From the NCBI GenBank assembly GCA_022376515.1, contig WTXI01000066.1, positions 62,001 through 126,000 of the forward strand: a stretch of DNA of 64,000 nt. The letters run 5' to 3'. The translations under genes were made by a program, and so were the position numbers. The DNA comes from Lactifluus volemus (taxonomy: Eukaryota > Basidiomycota > Agaricomycetes > Russulales > Russulaceae). Positions 50,493 through 60,059 of this stretch are shown here, piece after piece (the first letter of the stretch is position 1; each line of letters opens with the position of its first letter). Under the pieces are notes generated by a model that was not told the DNA's origin, searched no databases, and saw nothing but the letters and a program-made list of their open reading frames with translations.

Positions 50493-52344
50493 TCGTTGTC
50501 GTGCTGCGGAGACACTTGGAGATTTGTTCTTCCCTTTCGTTCTTTACATCCCGACCTGAGTCGTTCATTTACTCTTCCACTCCCTTGATCTCCTCTCGCT
50601 CCTTTTCTTACTACTAAAGCCCCTACTAGTTAGTACCTCCTTATAGCCCTTGAATAAAAACGTGCGCCACGTTTTTTTGTCGCTTCGCATTTAGAAGCAT
50701 ACTCGATTATTGTCGCTATAGTCACTTTCTCCCTCGTCTCTAAGTTCCACCCGCGTCTTGAAGTACTGTGTGGTAACTTGGAACTCAGAGGGAATGACTG
50801 GGAGAGGGCCATTTTGACCCGCTCGGGCGCGTTAGGGTAGGAGGCTGTTATGCCTCGTAACCTCGTTTCGTTGCTATCTCGGTACTAGTAGCAGGAGCTA
50901 CGATGGATGGTGCTATATCACAAGAGAATATGTGCAATTCTTCAAGCCGAGATGAGCAGATCTTAGTGCCACTAGGAGAGACACGATACACAAATGGATT
51001 TCTTAAAGTATTTCATTAGTCTAAAGACCGAGACACGGCACGTGCAGCTCGAAGACCCGTGTCGACATCATTTCGCAATTCCATGCTCTTCCTACCGAAC
51101 CATAGTCCATACCATGTCGGAATGTATCAGCGCTTTGGGTGGAGATGCTGGATGCAGAGGGCGGAGAGGAATGCCCACACGAGATCAGAGGAGCCCCGAG
51201 GGAAGGGGTTGCCATCCCCGGGCCGGACTGGATCACGGACTCGGATGCTCCCCTTTAGGGTGGCCACGTGGTCATGCGCCACTGGCACCAGAGCTACATG
51301 ACGACGTAGCAAGTCATTTTGCACTGAATCACAACTCGTTCCCGCTCTGCCCTCATCCCGTCATTTTCGGTGCTGGACCATAGGTGTATCAACAAGTGCG
51401 TGTCCATTAGGCCTTATGCCGCTGTGCCCAATCCCATACGAGTCATACCCTCCTCTGTTTGATCCATCTCGCGTCGGTGCGCAGTGGTGAAGCATGTCCC
51501 CACTCACTTTGCTTCCCTCAGGCTGTCTCTCTCATCCTCCCTCCGAAATCACCTGTGCGCCATGAAGTACGTGTATTTATTGGACTTAACCCGCATGGTG
51601 TTCTACTCACCGAACGCGGACTCCGATTCGGAGCTCCATCGTTAGTTCATCAACAATTTTGCATACAGTATAGTACTGGTTGCTCTCCCCGCTCTGCGCA
51701 CAACACGTTTCATAATCTGAGACGTGGCTTCAAGACAAGCTACCTTCCACACTTTTAGCGCCTCATCATCGTCCAACCCTGTCATCTGTCTTGTTTTCCG
51801 AGTCTTTTTTTATTAAAATCGTCTCAAGATCCTCTCCGCAACTACAGTAGCATTTTCTGAAATGTGTTCCAAATCTCTATTCTCTGCTATAAGTCATCGT
51901 TGGAATTCGCGTTTCTGCCCTCTTCCTGTGCGCTCTCGTGCTCAACTCCATTTTTTTCCCTGTTGAACATAGTGAGAAATTAAATGACTTGCGAAAAGTA
52001 TACCTGAAGGTTGCTAGTAGAGTTGATTGGCCAGCCCGGAGCCCACTTCGAAGGGCGGCCTCGGACTGAGGGTGTCGAAGACATCTCCTAGGGTACTCGG
52101 ACACAAGTCACGAGCGTCAAGGGTGTGAGGCGTTTTAATGCAAATTTTTACTTGCTGTGGGAAGAAAATATTTGTTGCGGTGATTCTCGACTGTACTGTA
52201 TCATGATTCAAATTACACGGAATGTAGCGCGGAGCTAAGCCTACGACTTTGAGTCACGCAATTTCGGCATGACATCAATCAATACTGTATTAATGTTCAC
52301 AGTATGCACAAGGTTTAAGTACTCCAACAGTTCATGTTGTTGCC
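50493..52344. other. spacer after locus 6, shared part
   Basis: Shorter version of the unit spacer: 3'-flank block (50650-51010), shortened minus-strand ORF-like module (51021-51236), NADSDSEL module broken by a TAG (51599-51760), and the gactgagggtgtcgaag block (about 52065). Confidence 0.45.
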
Positions 52345-53675
52345 ATGTAGATAGACTTCACATGGATGTTGTCACGGTAGCCATAAGTTGTTCATAGAGT
52401 CCGAATGCGCGCGCACCACCTACTAGTACAAATGATCCGAGGCTCTCGCAATGACAAACCCCTACCCATTAAATTACTTGAAAATTTTTCAAGTTTATTC
52501 CCCACCGTGCCCTTCTACGGCTCACTTCAACAATAGCTTGCCTCAGTTAGTGCCTTGTTTTTTTTTGGCGATGTCGCCTCTTCTCTGTCACTGCCGATGT
52601 TATCCCCGCCCCCTAGCTGTCATCGCCTCCCACTCTCTTCCCCTTCTCTCTGATACTGCCATCGTCGTCCCCTCTGGTGCTGCCGTCGCCCGCCCTCTGG
52701 CGCCACGCTGCCGTCGCAATGCCTCCCCTCGCAGTGCCTCCCCCGCGCTCCCACCACTGAGTCTGTCTGGAAGTCATGGGCCATGCCGGTGCGTCTGAAT
52801 TTTTTTTGGACTTCTCCCACTGACATTTCTTCCTTACCTGACACCCCGCTGCTTCCTTTTGATGAGGGATGAGCTTGCATCCACCCAGGGCACTGAGGGG
52901 AGGGGCTCACGCTTTGACAGTCAACGGTATCAAGATCATGCAGGCATCGTTATAGCAACTGTCTGAATGCCTGACGCCAGTGACTGGCACTATTGTGTGG
53001 CACTCTTCTTTGTTGCTCACCTTGTCGCCTCCTGTATCACCTCTCCCATTGCCCGTCCTCCCTGTCACCTCCGCCGTCGCCTCGTGTCCACCTACTGGCA
53101 CAAAGGGGGGCCGTTTGCACTGTAGACGGTCCATGTCGGTTGCTTGGGTGTTGCTGTCGTGACCGTTCGAGCACGAGACACCGACTTGTGCTATCGTTGT
53201 CTGGGTTTCCCCCCCCCCCCCCCCATATTCTGTGTAGCCCTTGCCATCTCCCCTCGCTGCTGTGGCTGCCACCACTGCTGTCCCGACGGTCGCCCTGCGA
53301 CACTGCCCTTGTGGCATCTCTGCGTCCTCCCCCCACCAACCATGAACTTGGCACTCACGTGCATTTGAACATTTTGCAACCTCAACTCCCTCTACTAGGC
53401 ATGCGGCATGCGAGGTGACAGCGTCAGTATTGACCACATAAACATGAGATCGTTTTCCGATCTTATGTCTCTTGTTGCCGGATTTAATTCTATACCCAGA
53501 TTTAGTACAAATTCTAAGTACTGTACCTAGAAATTTCAAATTTCAACGAGGAATCGACTAGGATGCCTGGCTGTCACTAGACATAGTAAGTTAGTGGCTG
53601 CTGGGCATCACTAGCGTCGCTGGTAACTCTAGAATACAGTACAGTACAGTATAAACATTTTCCTGATGCATGCTT
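52345..53675. other. unit-specific block replacing spacer modules
   Basis: Not found in the other repeat units. The plus strand is strongly pyrimidine-rich (52560-53400), with a C-run at about 53209-53223, so the minus strand is G-rich. A 19-bp palindrome (ACTTGAAAA T TTTTCAAGT) lies near its left end at about 52478-52496. A minus-strand open frame of 210 codons (52907-53539) is Gly/Thr/Val-rich and matches nothing I know; open length here may just reflect base composition. Confidence 0.5.
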
Positions 53676-54074
53676 CTGACTTGGAATATGTTCTGCATTG
53701 ATTCCGTGGGGTCATCAGTTTACTACTGTAGGACTACTGGCATCTCCAAGTAGAGACAATGTTCGACCAACAAGAATAGTAAGGATCATCAGACTCCTCG
53801 TCAGGCTTTCGTCAGGACCGGGGACCGGGATTCGAATTGATATACAGTATCGAACTTAAGAAGGTTACATAATTATACCCGTTCAGGGAAAGTCTAATCT
53901 GAACCGACGTCACCGTGTTTTCACCACCGCTTGTCAGTCAATTTGTTTTCGTACTGTTTTCACTAAACGCTAAAACCTCTGCCGACGTGCGTGCCCGGTT
54001 GTCATAAAGGAATCGAAGCCCTTCCTCTTCTGTTTCAGGATAGTGCAAAGACACCTGAGTTTCTAAATATCAAT

Positions 54075-54090
54075 TGACACGGATGTGTCA
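54075..54090. promoter_or_regulatory. palindrome upstream of locus 7
   Basis: TGACACGGATGTGTCA, 53 bp upstream of TATAAAA at 54144-54150. Confidence 0.55.
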
Positions 54091-54231
54091 TGGGTGTCAC
54101 TAGTGCAGGCGAACTGTCCCTCACAGCCGTGCCCGTCCAGTTCTATAAAATGGCCCCCAAACCATGTCGAATATTTTCAGGCTCCCCGGTCTTGCCCCTT
54201 TAGTTTCTCTCCTTATTGGCCTGGTGCAATC

Positions 54232-56751
54232 ATGCGGTCACACTCTCTTGCTGTGTTCTTTGCTGTTATATCAACGAGCGTCTACGCTCAGGGTATTGGC
54301 CCCATTGCTAATCTTCCTATCGCCAACCATAATATAGCCCCAGACGGGTTCCGACGCTCGTAAATCGGCTTTCTTTGCGATGATTACAGGTAATATCATT
54401 GACCCTCGTCCTATTTGCAGAACTACCCTTGTCGGTGGTCAATTCCCTGGGCCATTAATCCAAGGAACAAAGGTAGATCTCGCAAAATAGTCCCAGTCTC
54501 TGGCTCTTAGTCACATTCAGGGTGCTAACTTTGGGCTCACCGTCGTCAATCGGTTGACTGATCGGTCAATGGATCTTGTTACTTCGATTGTAAGGTCATC
54601 TTTTCACCTCGTCGGAATCCAGGCGTTTACTCCCTGTAGCATTGGCACGGTATCCTCCAAAGGACAACCAATTACGCAGATGGCGCTCCATTCGTCACCC
54701 AGTGCCCTATTGTACCGAGAGAAAGCTTCCGCTACCGGTTCAGTGCAGAGGAGCAAACGGTACTGCGCCTTGCCGTTGCCACAAACCTCTGACATTTACG
54801 TGTGGCATAACAGGGTACATATTGGTATAACAGTCAGTTGAACGCTCAATCTTGTGACGGATTGCGTGGACCTCTCGTTATTTATGATCCGAATGACCCC
54901 CACCGTGGTCTATATGACATTGATAATGGTGAGAGAGATGTAAGGCTTGAAGTGGACTATTTTTAATAAACCCATTTCTCGCAGAGGGTACCATTATTAC
55001 GCTCGGGGACTGGTATCACAACAGCTCCCCAGCGGCGTCGAAGGCGTCGCAGGTTCCGTGAGTGATTATGCCTTCCTTAATTTGGACGCCCAGGCTGAAC
55101 ATTCTCCAAGACAGTTCGACTCCACCCTAATTAACGGAAAGGGCCGTTATATTGGTGGTCCTAGCGTACCTCTCGCTGTGGTGAATGTTATAAGGAACAG
55201 ACGGTCAGTGTTGCAATTCGACATTGTACCGAATGAAAAGTTGACGTGCGGTAACAATAACAGATACCGACTCCGCATCGTCTCTATCTCTTGCGATCCT
55301 TCTTTTGTCTTCTCAATCGACGGCCATCAATTTACTATCATAGAGGTTGACGGCAACAATGTTCAGCCCCTGGTCGTCGATTCTCTTGAGATCTTCCTGG
55401 TAAGCAGATCTGAGGCAAAGTTTTATAATGTTAACTATGATGAATGTCTTAAACAGGTCAACGTTATTCGGCCGTTGTAAGTCGATTTTAATGCTCGAAC
55501 AAGTTCCTTACGCCTTACGGTTTCTCAGCTCAACGCCAACCAACCAATTGGCAATTACTGTATGCTATCCACAGTTTGCCGAACTTGTGTGATCTGACTT
55601 TAACGTACACAGGGATTCGTGCTCTTCCCAATATTGTGAACCAGAAATTCACTGGTTTCACTAACGTGGCCATTCTTCGCTATTGGGAGCCATACCCAGG
55701 GATCCAAATAGTGATCCTCTGTGAATATTCCTACGAGCGTGCTACCGCTCAATGAGACAGATCTTCATGTACGTTACATATACTTCTTCCCTTATGAAGC
55801 TAACAATTCGAATATCTAGCCACTCGTTCGAGACCGTGTGGTAAGTTTGTATTGGTGGTTTAGTGATTCATCATAATGTTATGTCATCCAGCCCGGTAAA
55901 CCCCTCCCTGGTGGTGCTGACATTAACATCAATCTCGACGTCAAGCTCGTAAGCACCATTTTCTAAACGAAGTACATGGTCATTGACACACTCCGAGAGC
56001 GATGACTCTACCAAATTTCTCATAAATGGGGTTACCTTTGAACCTCCTAAGGACCCAGTGTTGCTCCAAATACTGAATGGCGCGCAAAGCGCGTCCGATC
56101 TTGTCCCTAAAGGAAGCATCTACGGTCTTGAAGGTAATAAAAGCGTAGAAATTACGATCCCCGGAGGTGCTCCTGGTGGACCGGTGAGTGCAGAAAAGCC
56201 TTTGTTGTTATCAGTGGGATGTTGACTGTTGTTATTCACAAGCGTCCCATCCACTTGCACGGACACTCATTCCACGTTGTCCGCAGTGCCGGTAACTCGA
56301 CCTACAACTTTGACAATCCTGTGATCCGTGATGTCGTGAGCATCGGTGGCGCAGGAGATGCTGTGACGATTCGGTTCTTCACTGACAACCCTGGTCCCTG
56401 GTTCCTTCACAGCGGCAATGCCTGGGAGTTGGGCAAGTGAGTTGGAGCTCTTTATTCCGATGCGACGATTGATCGTCAACGTACTGATTCGTTCACATCA
56501 CAGGGGATTCGCTGTTGTATTAGCAGAGGATGTCCCTAAGGTTCCGACGACGGATATTGCGACTGGTACGTCCCAGCACTATTTATCTGTGTATCTGAAT
56601 GCTCACAAATACGTGATTGTCATGTCCAGCCGAATGGAGGTCCCTCTGCCCGGCATACGATAACTTTGTCGGGCCTCGTTCTAATCATCGCCATGCTCCG
56701 GGGACACTTGGAGATTTGTTCTTCCCTTTCGTTCTTTACATCTCGACCTGA
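54232..56751 (+). pseudogene. laccase-like locus 7 (pseudogene, copper ligands lost)
   Basis: ATG at 54232, leader [20 protein letters not shown]. Exons 1-7 are clean: L1 [16 protein letters not shown]2 [14 protein letters not shown] (as locus 6); an altered loop NSSPAASKASQVP after LGDWYH. One base is missing at the end of the VVDSLEIF exon (ATCTTCCTG against ATCTTTGCTG), and two bases are missing in the AILRY exon, which then runs to a stop. Later exons are open: L3 RPIHLHGH, L4 [12 protein letters not shown]. Six of 11 ligands are replaced. The usual short C-terminus is also lost: after SLCPAYDNFVGPRS the frame runs on to a TGA at 56749-56751. Breaks are fewer than in locus 3, so decay is recent. 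Confidence 0.8.
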
Positions 56752-57316
56752 GTCATTCATTTACTCTTCCACTCTCTTGATCTCCTCTCTCCTTTTCTTC
56801 CTACCAAAGCCCCTACTAGTACCTCCTTATAGCTCTTGAATACAAACTTGCGCCACATTTTTTTCGCCTCGCATTTAGAAGCATACTCGATTATTGTCGT
56901 TGTATTTACTTTCTCCCTCGTCTCCAAGTTCCACCCGCGTCTTAAAGTGCTGCACGGTAACGTCGAACTCAGAAGGAGTGACTGAGAGACTCAGGGAGAG
57001 TGCCGTTTTGAGACGTTCAGCTCTCTCAGGCATGTTAGGGTAGGAGGCTGTGAGGTCTCGTAACCTCGTTTCGTTATCTCGGAAGCTAAGATGTGTTGTT
57101 TTCGTGGGCAAGAAACAAAATTTCGGTTTTCTTAGAACTCAAGGGTTTCCAGCGGCTCTCAGTCTATAGACCTCCTAATACACCTATTGCGATATGGTTC
57201 ACGCGCGGGAGCCACGGGCACCCACCTCAGCACGGCGCCTCTATCGTCCATGCCTCAAAATGGGCGGGCCACTGCACGGTGACATTGAGAGACGACTCGA
57301 TGGTAATCCATATTCT
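56752..57316. other. spacer left of the LINE fragment
   Basis: 3'-flank block, then a module (57105-57300) that occurs inverted at 33385-33655 and directly at about 63265-63400. It ends in the left copy of the 12-bp target-site duplication, 57305-57316. Confidence 0.5.
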
Positions 57317-58082
57317 CTTTTTTTTCGCGCGCGCGCGCCACCTCACAGACACGACCGCCCCACGCCCCCTCCCACCAAACCTTCGAGAGCCCTACACCAT
57401 CAGCTACCAACGTCAGCTCGCAAAAACCGGCCTCATCGAGGAATGGGGCTCCCGCTGGAGGAATAGCGACCGCCTCTCTCAAATTTACATCGCCCTCCCC
57501 GAACCCCCCTCCGGTAAGCCCCCCCCCTGTCATCCAAGGCGCAAGAGGCTGCGATCGCGCCGTCTTCGCCACCCTTGTCCGGCTCATCACCGGGCACGCC
57601 TTCATCGGCTCCTACGCCGCACGTATCCTCCCAGGGAAACCCTTATGCTGCCCCTGCGGGGCACCCCTTCAGACCGTAGACCATCAGGTCTCGCATTGCC
57701 CACTATATACAGACGCCCGCCAAGAAATCCTCCGCCCGATCGACCGCGATATTTCCCTCCCCGTTCTCCTAGGCACAGCCGAGGGTGGTGCTGCCATGAC
57801 CCGCTTCCTGAAAGCGACGCGCGCCTGCATAGCCCCGAGAGAAGCCTGGAACCCGGGATGATGTCCCCTTAGATAGATTGTACACCTTCTCACTGTAGAT
57901 AGTACCCACTCTCTACTCCCTTTCCCGCCCCAAAACAGCCACCCTTCCATCCTTCCGTCCAGCCCAACGTTATACCTCACCCACACTCCCCCCGCCGCCT
58001 GATCCAATCCTGTACCCCTAGGGACCGCGTCTTTGTCATAGTCACATGTTGCGGGATATAAATGCTGATTTTTTTAAAAAAA
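57317..58082 (+). mobile_element. 5'-truncated LINE (non-LTR) fragment with TSD
   Basis: Remnant of a non-LTR retrotransposon ORF2 C-terminus. Frame 57529-57861 reads LVRLITGHAFIGSYAARILP, then a zinc-binding-like segment CCPCGAPLQTVDHQVSHCPL and a tail to TGA at 57859-57861; this CxCG...H....HC end is typical of fungal RT/RNase H elements. Just upstream, in another frame, lies ISYQRQLAKTGLIEEWGSRW, cut off by a C9 run near 57519-57527 where the frame shifts. The element ends in a T/A-rich tail (about 58069-58084). aatccatattct flanks it at 57305-57316 and 58083-58094. The reverse-transcriptase and endonuclease parts are missing, so it cannot move by itself. A (CG)n stretch marks its left end (57326-57338). 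Confidence 0.75.
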
Positions 58083-59970
58083 AATCCATATTCTTTGTCA
58101 ACTTGCCATTTACCGTCTACTAGTAACGACGTTCTTAACTTCCGCAGCAAATCGATCGTTCCCGACCAGTGCCAGTCAGAGTTCCCGGCGTGTATAAAGA
58201 TAATTCTGAGTACCTACCTTGCCGACCTACATGATCATCGCCAGTCGTTCTACTGTGCCTACTCTGAGGACGATGAAAAAGAGTAGACTTCTGCTTGGGT
58301 TATCATAATGCCGGCTATGACTTGGGTCTGGTGGGAAGAGCATGAAATTGCGAAATGACTTCGACACCGTGAAGGGTCTTGTTTGTGAGCAATATTCTCT
58401 CTTCCGTATAACTTCCGAAAATGAAAGAACTGCTAGTGCTGCTTGGCTTGAGGTGGTTTGGCTGCCCTAAATGACGAGCCAGGCTAAAGTGGCTGGATTC
58501 CCGCGCATTTGTGTACGGCATGTCCGCCGTTGAGAACCGCATGTAAGGCCAGGCAGATATTGGTTCCATGGGGGCGACGTGAGTATACATGGCGTACAGT
58601 TAAGACAGACGGGCCAGGTTCCTTTCTGTGCGTCATTGTTTGAGCCTTCGAGCTGTACACGCCATGCCAGCAAGCGTGCCAATGCCCGTGTCTCTGCCTT
58701 CACTGGGAGACAATGAAATGCTTTATGAGATCCATTTGTGTCTCGTGTCTCTCTTAAGATATCTGCTCGCCCTGCCTGTGTCGTCTCGGTTTGAGGAGTT
58801 GCACATATTCTCCTGTGATATAGCACCATTCAAGCTCCAGGTTGACTCAGAAATTGCAAGTTGGCCGCTGCGCCAAGTTACCGTGGGAACTGCCACTGGC
58901 ACCCCTGGAGCCACATGATACTGTCTAGCGACTCCATCTTTTCCTATTGAACCTAGTGAGAAATCAGATGGAGTGGCGAAAAGTACACCTGAAGGCTGCT
59001 AGTCGAGTAGATTGGCCAGCCCGGAGCTCACTTTGCCGAAGGGCGGCCGAGGACTGCGTTGAAGACATCTACTGTATTCACTTCTACGGAACTCGGAAAG
59101 AGGTCGAAATCGAGCTGGAATTGAAGCTGTCATAACGTCAAGGGCGTAAGAGCTGTTTCGTTAGGCGACAATGATAGGCGGACAGGTTTCTGACATGTAA
59201 CATGTTCTGCATTCAAGTTGATTCCGCGGGGTCATCGCCAGGTAGGGACCTCGGCCAATGTTCGACCAACTTGGACAATGTCCAGAGATAATCCACGCTG
59301 GGTTGTGCCACAAGTTGTGACGATTCGTCCTAACCAGGTACTAGTAGAACTCTTCAGAAGAGACGCGGAACTCGCGGCGGACCTTGACTTTGAGCGGTTG
59401 AGGCATTTATTACAAGTAAAGATCGTCAGACCCATCACCTGTTCTAAACCGTACTGCATTAGACCAGATTTTGGCGCGCTCTGCTTACAAGCTTTGCCAA
59501 ATACAGTAGCTGAAAAATGCATTTTCCAAATACGGTATGTTACTACAAATTTGGCATAGTTTGTTTGTACCGTAAACAAGGACATATAAGCAGAGCGTGA
59601 CGACTCGGAAATCTGGTCCAATGCATGCATCTGAACCTTCTAGAATTGACCTCTAGCGATTTACGTCGGGTTTTCAGGGACGGGGTTTAGGATTGACACA
59701 TCCGCGAACTAGGAGGGTCAGATATTGTACCCGTTCGGGAAAGTCTGACGTGAATGTTAGCATGAACGTCATGAACAACCTTGTGAACAACCACCGCTTG
59801 TGAGGCATTTCATTTTCGTACTGTATTCACCAGACCCTATTGTGTTACCTCTGCCACATGCACGATGTCCGGTTGTTGGGCCCTTTCCTAAAAGAATCGA
59901 AGTCATGCATTCCCTTCCTTTCCTTTTGCAGGACAGTGCAAAGACCCCTCATAGCCGTGCCCGTCCAGTT
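58083..59970. other. spacer right of the LINE fragment up to locus 8
   Basis: From 58095 it continues the interrupted module. At 58220-58600 a block runs in the opposite orientation to its counterparts at 37760-38000 and 44600-44850. It is followed by the gactg-type block (58930-59130) and a diverged promoter-proximal block from 59160. The palindrome found at loci 4-7 is missing upstream of locus 8. Confidence 0.45.
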
Positions 59971-59971
59971 A

Positions 59972-59978
59972 TATAAAA
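59972..59978 (+). promoter_or_regulatory. TATA box of locus 8
   Basis: TATAAAA 88 bp before the ATG; the block is conserved with the other loci, but the DNA just upstream is shortened. Confidence 0.65.
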
Positions 59979-60059
59979 TGCCCCCAAAACTATCTCGATT
60001 CTTTTCAGGCTCCCCGGATCTGTCCTCTTGATTTCTCTCCTTGTTGGCCTAGTGCAATC

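Noticed and set aside
52907..53539. 210-codon minus-strand open frame as a gene
   Set aside because: Low-complexity Gly/Thr/Val-rich product in skewed DNA; the open length is explained by base composition.
54947..55480. Long open frame across exons 6-8 of locus 7 (also seen in loci 3-6) read as uninterrupted coding
   Set aside because: It begins in a shifted frame over exon 6 and runs through two introns; laccase homology (LGDWYH, then FNSTLING) requires the spliced reading.
57093..57872. 259-codon plus-strand open frame as one protein
   Set aside because: It joins unrelated repeat DNA to the LINE fragment; the LINE C-terminus lies in another frame from 57529, so most of this frame after the C-run is out of register.
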